64,000 nucleotides of DNA from MRBY01 sp943371005 (GTDB lineage Bacteria > Cyanobacteriota > Cyanobacteriia > Cyanobacteriales > MRBY01), in NCBI GenBank assembly GCA_943371005.1, contig CALRTB020000005.1:203006-267005 (forward strand), written 5' to 3'. The notes beneath the pieces are model-generated. The model ran no database searches and was not told the origin of the DNA. It saw only the letters and a list, made by a program, of their open reading frames with translations. This document shows, in pieces, positions 52,942-61,893 of this stretch. Positions within the stretch are counted from its first letter, which is position 1, and each line of letters starts with the position of its first letter. Made by a program: the position numbers and the translations under genes.

Positions 52942-55038
52942 ATGGGGGCAATTTGGTTACGGGGTCAGTCGCGGTCCGGGAAAACGACGGCATTGGTGGC
53001 GCGGCTAAAAGCTTGGGTGGAAGGGCAGGATTCCCAGGCGGTATTGGTGCCGGGATTATTGGTCTTGGCGGCAAATAATCAAAATCAGCGGCTGCTGGCG
53101 GACTTGATCCACCAAGAAATTCGCGGCAGCTATCCCTTTGTGAGTAAAACGCCAGTGGCGTTTATGGCTGATGAAGTGGAATTATTTTTTCCATTAATTT
53201 GTGAACAGTTGGCGATCGCCCCCCGATTTCCCCTACGGTTGCGGCCAGAGATGGAACAAAAGTTGGCACGGGAATTGTGGGCCAACACCCTAGCCACCTG
53301 GGAGTTATTGCCCAATGAACGGTTTCAAAATCGCTTGGTGCGACGGCTCTTGGATATTTTGTTGCTGGCGGGGGCGGCGGGCATCGCCCTAGCAGAGATT
53401 CCCCAACGGCTCATGGCGGGGCAGTTATCTGTACTGACGGGGACGGTGGCCACTGGTGCAGAGACCAACTGCGAAGACTTTACAGAAACGGCGGGAGAAC
53501 TCATCCGACAATGGCGAGATTGGTGTCTAGGCCGAGGTTTTCTCACCTATGGCATTATTTACGATCTCTATGGGCAATGTTTATTGAAAAATGAACAATA
53601 CCAAACTTCTCTAGGGCAACGGTTTGGGGCGATGTTCGCCGATGATGGGCAAGATTATCCGGCGATCGCCAAGGATTTGGCTGAGGTTTTGTTAGATCAA
53701 GGCTGTACCGGGGTCTTTACAGAAAATCCCGTCGGGAGAATTCGCCTCGGCCTCAGCGGTGATCCTGACCATTGGGGCCAATTAGCGCAACGGTGCCAGG
53801 TGATTCATTTAGAACGACCAGCGGGCCTAGGGGCCACCCTCACAGCGCAAATTCAAAAGACTGTGACCCAACCCCAGTTTGGGGGACAACTACCCGCAAC
53901 CATCCAATCAATTCAAACCGTTTCTCGCGCCCAACTGCTGACACGGGTTGGTGAACAAATTCAATTTTTAGTGAAAGATCAGGGAGTTGCGCCAGCGGAC
54001 ATTGCGATTATTGCGCCCGGCCTCGATGAAGTCGCCCGTTATACCCTGATGGAGAGCCTCGCCGCTGCCCAAATTCCCCTGGAACCGCTGCGGGAACAAC
54101 GACCCATCGCAAGTTCTCCCTGGGGGCGATCGCTGCTGACCTTGTTGGCCTTGATTTATCCCGGTAGTGGGCGTCTGATCCAGAATCAAGATGTGGCGGA
54201 AATGCTCATGATGCTGTCCCAGACCGCCACCGAAAAGCTGCTAATCGATCCCGTGCGGGCTGGTCTCTTGGTGGACTATTGTTTTCAGCCCGATCCGGAG
54301 CAACCCCAATTGCTCCCGGCAACGACCATGCCCAGGGGCGATCGCCTCGGCTATCAAGCCACCCAAGCTTACGAAGACATTCGCCAGTGGATCGAGCAAA
54401 CCCAGGCCACCCATCAAATGACTCCCCAGGGCATTTTGCAGACCCTGAACCAAGCAATCCAAACCTTTTACCTCCAAAAACTTGCCCCCAACTATGGTCA
54501 ACTGGCAACCCTGCGAGAACTCAGCGAGACGGCCCAGCACTTTTGGCAATGTGGCGATCGCCTGGAGTCTCAAGATACAATCACAGCCCAGCTTGCCGAC
54601 CTGCTGCAATTAATCCAAGCAGAAACCATTACCGCCAATCCCCGCCCCCAGTACAACTTTAACCACCAACCTCCCAATTCCATTACCCTCGCAACCATCT
54701 TTCAATACCGCTCAGCCCGTCGCCACCACCCTTATCAGTTCTGGCTGGATGCCGGATCGCGCCTCTGGGAAAAAGGTGGTGCCGCAACCCTGTTTGGCTA
54801 TGGTGTGTTTCAACGCAACTGGCAAGGGGAACCTTGGTCTCTAGCAATCGAACAACAAGGCGATCGCCAACGGCTCCAGGATATTATCCAAGATCTCCTC
54901 GCCCGCGCCGATACCCAAATTTATCTGTGCCACAGTGATTTTGGCACCAACGGCAGTGAACAGCTTGGCCCCCTCTCTCCCCTCATTCAAGCCACCCAAG
55001 AATGTCTCCAATCCTCCCTTGAGAGAGGTGGCCACTAG
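52942..55038 (+). CDS. UvrD/AddB-like protein of cyanobacteria (P-loop)
   Basis: 698 residues from ATG (MGAIWLRG); a TTG reading adds eight. Walker A is LRGQSRSGKTTALVARL near 6-22, VLVPGLLVLAANNQNQRLLADLI follows, and later motifs such as IAPADIAIIAPGLDEVARYTL near 350 resemble superfamily 1 helicases of UvrD/AddB type. A clear DEAD/Walker B is not seen, so it may be a degenerate helicase-like scaffold for recombination. In databases relatives carry the vague name 'recombinase family protein'. Its last residues LERGGH and stop lie in palindromic repeat locus I, so the original 3' end was probably altered. Confidence 0.6.
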   Translation: MGAIWLRGQSRSGKTTALVARLKAWVEGQDSQAVLVPGLLVLAANNQNQRLLADLIHQEIRGSYPFVSKTPVAFMADEVELFFPLICEQLAIAPRFPLRLRPEMEQKLARELWANTLATWELLPNERFQNRLVRRLLDILLLAGAAGIALAEIPQRLMAGQLSVLTGTVATGAETNCEDFTETAGELIRQWRDWCLGRGFLTYGIIYDLYGQCLLKNEQYQTSLGQRFGAMFADDGQDYPAIAKDLAEVLLDQGCTGVFTENPVGRIRLGLSGDPDHWGQLAQRCQVIHLERPAGLGATLTAQIQKTVTQPQFGGQLPATIQSIQTVSRAQLLTRVGEQIQFLVKDQGVAPADIAIIAPGLDEVARYTLMESLAAAQIPLEPLREQRPIASSPWGRSLLTLLALIYPGSGRLIQNQDVAEMLMMLSQTATEKLLIDPVRAGLLVDYCFQPDPEQPQLLPATTMPRGDRLGYQATQAYEDIRQWIEQTQATHQMTPQGILQTLNQAIQTFYLQKLAPNYGQLATLRELSETAQHFWQCGDRLESQDTITAQLADLLQLIQAETITANPRPQYNFNHQPPNSITLATIFQYRSARRHHPYQFWLDAGSRLWEKGGAATLFGYGVFQRNWQGEPWSLAIEQQGDRQRLQDIIQDLLARADTQIYLCHSDFGTNGSEQLGPLSPLIQATQECLQSSLERGGH

Positions 55039-55208
55039 GCCGGTGGGTGGTATCTCTTGAAGAGAGCTAGAGGGACAGATACCCAGTAAGTTACTGGTTA
55101 ACCAACCCCAAAAAAGTTCTCCCCTTATAGGGGAGTTAGAGGGGTGTCCCTTGAGGGAGGTGGTCGAAGACCGGAGGGTGGCCCCTTGAGGGGAGCTAGA
55201 GGGGTGGC
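55012..55208. repeat. Palindromic repeat locus I
   Basis: Module 1 with GGCC-ACTA-GGCC overlapping the helicase-like gene's 3' end, then module-2 units, a second module 1 with GGTC-GAA-GACC, and a final module 2. It is the longest array in the window. Confidence 0.85.
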
Positions 55209-55464
55209 CCAATCATGATTGTTCGCTGACATCCATGTAACAAACCCTTTACAGGAGATTGCTTCTCAAAAATAAGCTGATCTAAGTTAAAAGCAGCCTA
55301 TGATACAGTATCTCGACAGTCTGCATGAATTCTTTTAAAATGTAGGCTTCAATACAACAAAACGCCAAAATAATCTATCCCCCTATCGGAAAAAATTATA
55401 GGGAAGCAGAGATCTTATTTCTGGTGTATTCTTCGTCCTTTAAGTTATTCCTTAGGTAACTCCC
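55209..55464 (+). promoter_or_regulatory. Upstream region of ilvB
   Basis: About 256 AT-rich bases with no gene. CCCTAT and ATAGGG at 55381-55403 make a six-pair hairpin with an 11-base loop, 61 bases before the ilvB GTG. No leader peptide rich in branched-chain amino acids was found. Confidence 0.35.
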
Positions 55465-57240
55465 GTGGTTTCAACAACTTCCCCCGCAGCAACTGAGACT
55501 GCTGTCCGTTCAGAGGTTCGTTCCGGTGCATATATCTTGATCGATAGCCTCAAGCGCCATGGTGTCGAATACATTTTTGGCTATCCCGGTGGTGCCATCC
55601 TGCCCATCTATGATGCGCTACACCCAGTGGAAGAGCGGGGAGAAATTAAGCACATCCTTGTGCGCCATGAACAGGGAGCTTCCCACGCGGCCGATGGCTA
55701 TGCCCGTGCTACCGGCAAGGTGGGGGTTTGTTTTGGGACCTCTGGCCCTGGGGCGACAAACCTCGTCACGGGGATTGCCACAGCCCATATGGACTCGATT
55801 CCAATGGTTGTGATTACAGGCCAAGTCACCCGTGCTGCCATTGGGACAGATGCCTTCCAGGAGACCGATATTTTTGGTATTACCCTACCCGTGGTGAAAC
55901 ATTCCTATGTGGTGCGGGATCCGAAGGATATGGCGCGGATCGTTGCCGAAGCCTTCTACATTGCGAGTACAGGTCGGCCTGGCCCTGTCCTAGTAGATGT
56001 CCCCAAGGATGTCGGCCTGGAACTGTGTGAATATATTCCCGTTGAACCCGGTGATGTGGATATCCCTGGTTACAGACCCCGCACCGAAGGAGACACTTCT
56101 AAAATTGGGGAAGCGGTACGTCTAATCTCTGAATCCCGTAAGCCGTTGCTTTACGTTGGGGGTGGGGCTATTACCTCCGGTGCCCACGCAGAAATTAAAG
56201 AATTAGCAGAACAGTTCCAAATTCCCGTCACTACCACTCTGATGGGCTTGGGAGCTTTTGACGAGCATAACCCTCTCTCGGTTGGGATGTTGGGGATGCA
56301 TGGTTCGGCCTATGCCAACTTCGCCGTGAGTGAATGTGATCTGCTGATTGCGGTAGGTGCCCGTTTTGATGACCGAGTGACTGGCAAATTAGATGAGTTT
56401 GCCTCGGAAGCGAAGGTGATTCACATCGATATTGACCCCGCTGAGGTGGGCAAAAACCGCTTACCGGAAGTGGCCATCGTTGGTGATGTACGCCATGTTT
56501 TGATCGAGATGTTGCAGCAACTGGGGGGCAAAGGTTTACCCCTCGGTAACAAGCCTACGGAAGAATGGCTTAATAAAATTCAAGGCTGGAAAGAAAAATA
56601 TCCTTTGGTCGCGCCTCGCTTTGCAGATTCGATCTCGCCCCAGTCGGTGATTGTGGAGTTAGACCGCCAGGCTCCCCATGCCTACTACACGACGGATGTG
56701 GGTCAACACCAGATGTGGGCTGCCCAGTTCCTGAAAAATGGCCCCCGTCGCTGGATCTCTAGTGCGGGCTTGGGCACCATGGGCTTTGGTCTTCCGGCGG
56801 CTCTAGGGGCAAAGGTGGCGATCGCCGATGAAGAGGTGATTTGTATCAGTGGGGATGCCAGTTTCCAGATGTGTTTGCAAGAGTTGGCAACCCTGGCCCA
56901 ATACCAAATTAAAGTGAAGACAGTCATCCTCAACAACGGCTGGCAGGGGATGGTGCGCCAGTGGCAGCAAAACTTCTACGGTCAGCGTTATTCTTCCTCC
57001 AATATGGAAGCGGGGATGCCGAATTTTGAACTGCTCGCCCAAGCCTTTGGGGTAAAGGGCATGGTGGTGGATCATCCGGATGATTTGTCGGGGGCGATCG
57101 CCGAAATGTTGGCCCATGATGGCCCTGTATTGTTGGACGTGCGGGTGAAAAAGGACGAAAACTGTTATCCGATGGTCATCCCCGGCAAGAGCAACGCCCA
57201 CATGATGGGTTTACAAGAGTCCTCTGGAAAGGCTGAATAA
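55465..57240 (+). CDS. ilvB: Acetolactate synthase large subunit
   Basis: 591 residues from GTG (MVSTTSP). The thiamine diphosphate enzyme signature begins with YIFGYPGGAILPIYDAL near 37 and VRHEQGASHAADGYARATGKVG near 66 (catalytic Glu). The TPP motif is ISGDASFQMCLQELATLAQYQIKVKTVILNN near 463-493 (GD...NN). It joins two pyruvates, or pyruvate and 2-oxobutyrate, in valine, leucine and isoleucine synthesis. The regulatory small subunit ilvN/ilvH is not adjacent. A terminator lies 36 bases after the stop. Confidence 0.94.
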   Translation: MVSTTSPAATETAVRSEVRSGAYILIDSLKRHGVEYIFGYPGGAILPIYDALHPVEERGEIKHILVRHEQGASHAADGYARATGKVGVCFGTSGPGATNLVTGIATAHMDSIPMVVITGQVTRAAIGTDAFQETDIFGITLPVVKHSYVVRDPKDMARIVAEAFYIASTGRPGPVLVDVPKDVGLELCEYIPVEPGDVDIPGYRPRTEGDTSKIGEAVRLISESRKPLLYVGGGAITSGAHAEIKELAEQFQIPVTTTLMGLGAFDEHNPLSVGMLGMHGSAYANFAVSECDLLIAVGARFDDRVTGKLDEFASEAKVIHIDIDPAEVGKNRLPEVAIVGDVRHVLIEMLQQLGGKGLPLGNKPTEEWLNKIQGWKEKYPLVAPRFADSISPQSVIVELDRQAPHAYYTTDVGQHQMWAAQFLKNGPRRWISSAGLGTMGFGLPAALGAKVAIADEEVICISGDASFQMCLQELATLAQYQIKVKTVILNNGWQGMVRQWQQNFYGQRYSSSNMEAGMPNFELLAQAFGVKGMVVDHPDDLSGAIAEMLAHDGPVLLDVRVKKDENCYPMVIPGKSNAHMMGLQESSGKAE

Positions 57241-57275
57241 TTTTTTCCCAGTGAAATAATAAAGAGATAAATGCC

Positions 57276-57306
57276 AGGAGCGGGGTCTTGCCTTGCTCCT
57301 TTTTTG
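57276..57306 (+). terminator. Intrinsic terminator of ilvB
   Basis: AGGAGC and GCTCCT form a six-pair stem around a 13-base loop, followed by a run of T. Confidence 0.8.
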
Positions 57307-57354
57307 TGGCTCGATTAGGATATAAGCCGCAGCGAATGGGGCAATTTTTTAAGG

Positions 57355-58788
57355 ATGGCTGAACTGGTTTTACATTGGCATCGGCGAGATTTGCGGCTAC
57401 AGGATAATGTCGCCTTGGCAGAAGCACGGCAACAGTCGGCCAAGGTGGTCGGCATTTTCTGCCTCGATCCGGCCATTTTAGACAAAGAAGATGTGGCTCC
57501 AGCGCGGGTGAAATATCTGTTAGCGTGCCTGGCAGAATTGGCAGAAAATTACCAAAAAGCGGGCAGTCAACTACTGATTTTCCAGGGGAATCCCTTAGAG
57601 GTCTTGCCCAAAGTTGCAGAATCTCTCAAAGTCCATACGGTCTACTGGAATCTGGACGTGGAACCCTATGCCCAACAGCGGGATCACCAGATGGCGATCG
57701 CCTTGCGTGAGGTGGGAGCCAAGGTAGAAACCTTTTGGGATCAGCTCCTCCATGCCCCAGGGAAAGTCTTCACCCAGTCGAAAAAGCCCTACAGTGTGTA
57801 TTCGCCGTTCTGGAAAAACTGGTCACAAAAGCCCAAAGCCGCCCCCGTTACGGCCCTCAAAGATTGCCAAGGACTGAGTGATGCAGAACAGAAATCAGCG
57901 AAAGACCTAGGGGCGATCGCCTTACCGAGTTTGGCCGATCTGGGTTTTAGTTGGGATAAGCCTTTTACCGTGCCTGTGGGGGAAGCCGCGAGCCTGGAAC
58001 AACTCACTCGTTTTACGGAAAATTTGATTGAAAAATACGATGGCGATCGCAACTTCCCGGCGATCGATGGCACCTCTCGCCTTAGTGCCGCGTTGAAATT
58101 TGGGGCGATCGGCATTCGGACGGTTTGGCAAGCCACAGAAACGGCCCTAAAACATTGCCGCAGTAAAGAAGCAGAAGCTGGCGTCACCACCTGGCAGCAG
58201 GAATTAGCTTGGCGAGAATTTTATCAACACTGTCTCTTTTTCTTTCCGGAACTTGCCCAGGGGCCATACCGGGAAGAGTTTAAAGACTTTCCCTGGGAAA
58301 ATGACGAGCAGAAATTTCAAGCTTGGTGCACTGGTCAAACGGGCTATCCGATTATTGATGCAGCGATGCGCCAACTCAACGAAACGGGCTGGATGCATAA
58401 CCGCTGTCGGATGATTGTTGCCAGTTTTCTCACCAAGGATTTGATTATCGATTGGCGTTGGGGCGAAAAATATTTTATGCAAACCCTCGTTGATGGTGAT
58501 CTCTCGGCCAATAATGGCGGTTGGCAGTGGAGTGCTTCCAGTGGCATGGATCCTAAACCCCTGCGAATTTTTAACCCCTACACCCAAGCCCAAAAATTTG
58601 ACCCCGAAGCAGACTACATTCGCCACTGGCTACCAGAGCTCAGTGGTTTGGATACCCAGGTTTTACTCACGGGCCAAATTCCCCGTTTACTCTGTCAGCA
58701 GCATGATTACCCAGAACCGATTGTGGAACACCGGGTACGCCAGCGGGAATTTAAGCGGCTCTACAAATTAGTCAAAGACAAAGCCTAA
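57355..58788 (+). CDS. phrA: Deoxyribodipyrimidine photolyase
   Basis: 477 residues of class I photolyase. The N-terminal antenna domain starts LVLHWHRRDLRLQDNVAL at 4-21. The FAD domain has YDGDRNFPAIDGTSRLSAALKFGAIGIR near 228-255, QELAWREFYQH near 281, WCTGQTGYPIIDAAMRQLNETGWMHNR near 325-351 and WRWGEKYFMQTLVDGDLSANNGGWQW near 372-397. It repairs cyclobutane pyrimidine dimers using blue light. The tryptophan electron-transfer chain positions look present. The gene overlaps the S4-domain gene tail to tail by 4 bp. Confidence 0.93.
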   Translation: MAELVLHWHRRDLRLQDNVALAEARQQSAKVVGIFCLDPAILDKEDVAPARVKYLLACLAELAENYQKAGSQLLIFQGNPLEVLPKVAESLKVHTVYWNLDVEPYAQQRDHQMAIALREVGAKVETFWDQLLHAPGKVFTQSKKPYSVYSPFWKNWSQKPKAAPVTALKDCQGLSDAEQKSAKDLGAIALPSLADLGFSWDKPFTVPVGEAASLEQLTRFTENLIEKYDGDRNFPAIDGTSRLSAALKFGAIGIRTVWQATETALKHCRSKEAEAGVTTWQQELAWREFYQHCLFFFPELAQGPYREEFKDFPWENDEQKFQAWCTGQTGYPIIDAAMRQLNETGWMHNRCRMIVASFLTKDLIIDWRWGEKYFMQTLVDGDLSANNGGWQWSASSGMDPKPLRIFNPYTQAQKFDPEADYIRHWLPELSGLDTQVLLTGQIPRLLCQQHDYPEPIVEHRVRQREFKRLYKLVKDKA

Positions 58789-59567
58789 ACAAAACGGGTG
58801 AGATTAACGCGATAACGTTCTTTCTTGGTCATGTTGATCTCGCCAACTTCGACGCGGCCTTTGCCCCTGAGGGAAATCAGATCGCCTGCTTTGACGTTGT
58901 AGCTGCTTTGGGTAATGGTTTTCCAGTTAACCCGCACATTTCCGCTGGCGATCGCCTCGGCCATTTTTGCCCGGGACATCCCCAACCCTGCTGAACCAAT
59001 GGCATCCAAACGGAGAGACGCTTCAACGGTAGTGAGTTCTTTCTTTTTCGGGGGGCGTACTTTTAATTCTTCGAGGGGAATCGGCCGCGTTTTCACTGGT
59101 ACGGAGCGCACCTGCACTAGGGATGTTTCGAGAAATGGGACTAATTCGGGAATCACCAAGGCCTGGGCACCGCGATCGCCTAAGACGAGAATGTCACCAA
59201 CTTTGTCCCGCACCAGACCTGTGCCGAGGAGTGAACCCAAGAAATCCCGGTGGGTCGCCGTATCAAACAAAAAATTACCGGCAATGTCCAAGGCAGCAAT
59301 TTCCACATGGCTGGCATCGAGGGGAATTTCTTCGCGGGCGATCACCAACCGTTGCCGTTCCGCTTGAGGGTAGCCACCTCCGTGGACAACCTGGACTTCC
59401 GTGAGCTTGCCAAAAATTTCTAGAGCTTCGTAGAGCACCGGCGGCGAGAGAAAATCCGTCTGAACAATTTCCCAAGTGCGAATCGCCTGATCCGCTTGGT
59501 CGAGCAGCCGACTGAGTTCCGCGCGGTTTTCAACGCCCTTGAGTAAATCATCCTTCGGTAAATTCAT
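58785..59567 (-). CDS. Photosystem II S4 domain protein (YlmH-like)
   Basis: 260 residues from ATG (MNLPKDD); a TTG reading adds eight. The N-terminal two thirds form the YlmH-type RNA-binding region (VLYEALEIFGKLTEVQVVHGGGYPQAERQRL, GDILVLGDRGAQALVIPE). An S4 domain follows near 185-235 (RLDAIGSAGLGMSRAKMAEAIASGNVRVNWK). The cyanobacterial-plastid family is called photosystem II S4 domain protein; Bacillus YlmH rescues stalled ribosomes. Which role applies here cannot be read from sequence. Confidence 0.85.
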   Translation of the reverse strand: MNLPKDDLLKGVENRAELSRLLDQADQAIRTWEIVQTDFLSPPVLYEALEIFGKLTEVQVVHGGGYPQAERQRLVIAREEIPLDASHVEIAALDIAGNFLFDTATHRDFLGSLLGTGLVRDKVGDILVLGDRGAQALVIPELVPFLETSLVQVRSVPVKTRPIPLEELKVRPPKKKELTTVEASLRLDAIGSAGLGMSRAKMAEAIASGNVRVNWKTITQSSYNVKAGDLISLRGKGRVEVGEINMTKKERYRVNLTRFV

Positions 59568-59745
59568 AGGCTGGGAAAAGGCGATCGCCAAATAACAAAA
59601 TAAATTTTCTAGTGGGAAAACACCATCGCTCGATCATACCAAACCGACCTGTCACAAATGCTTAAACGGTCGGGAAACCCGTCGTTTACAAAGCCCGATC
59701 AAGCCATGATAATAAGTAAAGTTCATTCATTTTTCAGGAATTTCT

Positions 59746-61377
59746 GTGGCTATCTTTGATTGGTTTCGGCGCAAGACAACTGACAAATCCCAAGACACCT
59801 CTGAACCAACCGTTACAGAAGAACAGGTGCCAGAATCCCCCACGGAGGAAGCTGCTGCCCCCGAACCTGAGACGCCATCAACCCCAGAAATTGACTATCT
59901 AAACTGGGCGAAATCCGCCTACAAAAATATCCAAGAAAAAAAGAGTATTGAAACAACGGAAGCTCCTCAAACTGAGACCGCAGAACCCCAGGAGCCAGAA
60001 CCAGAAGTTATTGCCGCCGAGACCGAACCAGAAACACCAGCCCCCGAACCCACGGCAACGGCCCTAGAAACTACGCCAGAAACGGCCCCCGAAACCACCG
60101 AAGAGATCGCTCCTCAACCAGAAGCCCCAGCAGAAGCAACTCCTCCAGAACCAGAGAGTGAACCAGCCGAGATCGAAGCAACCGAAACCGTTACACCTGT
60201 TGCTCCAGAGCCAGCACCAGAAGTTATTGCTACCGAAGCAGAGAATGCCCCAGATAGCGGGACAGTAGCCGCACCGGAACCAGAAACCGCCACAGCCACG
60301 CCCGCCTGGATGAAAAAGTCCGATGGCCTCGAAAAGCTCAAGGAAACAGCGATCGATACCGAAGGGCTAGAGTTTGACGAAAATTTCCTCTGGTCTGCCA
60401 AGGTGCTTGCCGATCAAGGGCGTGATGCCAGTGATATTTCCCTCGAAGAAATTGAATGGCTCAAAAAGCTCCGGGATGGTCTCGGTAAAACCCGCCGCAG
60501 CTTAGTCAATCAACTCAAGGCTGTAGTGGGTCAAGGGCCGCTCAATGACGAAGCAGTCTTAGAAATTGAATCACTGCTGCTCCAGGCCGATGTGGGCATT
60601 GAGGCCACTGATTACATCATCGAAACCCTCCAAGAACGACTCCGCCAGGAAGCCCTCCCCCCCGAAGCGGCGATCGCCTACCTCAAAGAAATCCTGCGGG
60701 ATATCCTCGATAAACCCCTGGCGAAACTACCCAGCACCGAATTTGCCCCCGAAGCCGACAAGCTCAATGTCTGGATGCTCACTGGTGTCAATGGTGCCGG
60801 AAAAACCACCACCATTGGGAAACTGGCTCACCTTGCCAATCAATCGGGCTATAGCTGTGTAATTGCTGCGGCAGATACTTTCCGGGCCGCTGCCGTCGAA
60901 CAAGTAAAAGTTTGGGGCGAAAGAACAGATACCCCTGTGATCGCTAACCCCGGCAAAAATACCGATCCCGCTGCGGTGGTTTTTGACGGGATCATTGCAG
61001 CCCAAGCCCGGCAGGCGCAAATTTTGCTCGTCGATACTGCTGGCCGCCTACAAAATAAGAAAAACTTGATGGATGAGTTGGCGAAAATTCGGCGCATTGT
61101 CGATAAAAAAGCCCCCGATGCCCAGGTGGAATCCCTCTTAGTCCTAGATGCGACCCTCGGCCAAAACGGTCTGCGTCAAGCCCAGGTGTTCTCAGAAGCG
61201 GCAAAACTCAGTGGCGTTGTCCTAACGAAATTAGATGGCACGGCCCGGGGTGGTGTGGCCCTCGCCGTGAGTCAGCAACTCGGTTTACCAATTCGCTTTA
61301 TCGGTGCTGGGGAAGGAATTGAGGATCTCCGGCCTTTCTCTAGCTACGAATTTGTTGAAGCTCTACTGGACGGCTAG
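59746..61377 (+). CDS. ftsY: Signal recognition particle receptor FtsY
   Basis: 543 residues from GTG (MAIFDWFR). The first about 190 residues are Glu/Pro/Ala/Thr-rich with repeated PEPE-type stretches, an acidic A domain. The NG GTPase domain follows with GVNGAGKTTTIGKLAHLA near 347 (P-loop), AADTFRAAAVEQVKVW near 374, LLVDTAGRLQNKKNLMDEL near 427 and LTKLDGTARGGVAL near 488. FtsY docks SRP-ribosome complexes at the membrane. The N-terminal MAIFDWFRRK amphipathic start may help membrane contact. A terminator follows. Confidence 0.95.
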   Translation: MAIFDWFRRKTTDKSQDTSEPTVTEEQVPESPTEEAAAPEPETPSTPEIDYLNWAKSAYKNIQEKKSIETTEAPQTETAEPQEPEPEVIAAETEPETPAPEPTATALETTPETAPETTEEIAPQPEAPAEATPPEPESEPAEIEATETVTPVAPEPAPEVIATEAENAPDSGTVAAPEPETATATPAWMKKSDGLEKLKETAIDTEGLEFDENFLWSAKVLADQGRDASDISLEEIEWLKKLRDGLGKTRRSLVNQLKAVVGQGPLNDEAVLEIESLLLQADVGIEATDYIIETLQERLRQEALPPEAAIAYLKEILRDILDKPLAKLPSTEFAPEADKLNVWMLTGVNGAGKTTTIGKLAHLANQSGYSCVIAAADTFRAAAVEQVKVWGERTDTPVIANPGKNTDPAAVVFDGIIAAQARQAQILLVDTAGRLQNKKNLMDELAKIRRIVDKKAPDAQVESLLVLDATLGQNGLRQAQVFSEAAKLSGVVLTKLDGTARGGVALAVSQQLGLPIRFIGAGEGIEDLRPFSSYEFVEALLDG

Positions 61378-61410
61378 ACTCCAGTAATAACATTATTCAA
61401 AATCCTGAGA

Positions 61411-61443
61411 GGCGGGTGTTTCCATAAAGCAACCGTCTTTTTT
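61411..61443 (+). terminator. Intrinsic terminator of ftsY
   Basis: GGCGG-TG-TTT pairs with AAA-CA-CCGTC (one mismatch, G-T pairs) with a short loop, followed by TTTTTT, 33 bases after the stop. Confidence 0.75.
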
Positions 61444-61508
61444 GGTGGCCTGGAGAATTCTAAGATTTCCTTACAAAATGACTCAGGCAAGCTGCAAATC
61501 TCAGTATG

Positions 61509-61853
61509 CTAAAAGTTAATTCGGCCAGTGCGCAGCAGTTGGTAACCGGAGGTCATGGAGGCGAGGGAAATAAACAGGTGCCAAAGGCTCACGGGGGCCA
61601 AAACGGCTCGACCTCCCGCAAAGATCAAGAGAATTGAGGCACCGATCAAAATCCAACCCAATACACGGTTATTTTCTGGGAGTGTAAAGAGGGAAACGAC
61701 ACCCCCAGCTAAGGTCATCACCGCTAGATCCGCAGAAATACCGCGCCAAAAAGAGTAGCGATAACCGCCGGTTGTAAAGAAAATATTTTTACCCAAAAAA
61801 TAAATACCCAATAGGACAAGACCGAGGCCGATCAATTTACCGAGAAATTTCAT
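61509..61853 (-). CDS. Small uncharacterised membrane protein
   Basis: 114 residues with about four short hydrophobic segments: 5-21, 40-55, 64-82 and 86-105. The N-terminus is MKFLGKLIGLGLVLLGIYFLG. No family is recognised. It is convergent with ftsY and divergent from the HDAC-like gene. Confidence 0.6.
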   Translation of the reverse strand: MKFLGKLIGLGLVLLGIYFLGKNIFFTTGGYRYSFWRGISADLAVMTLAGGVVSLFTLPENNRVLGWILIGASILLIFAGGRAVLAPVSLWHLFISLASMTSGYQLLRTGRINF

Positions 61854-61893
61854 TGTTTTTTGTTCCTAGCAATGCTTTAGTGTAGCGAATACC

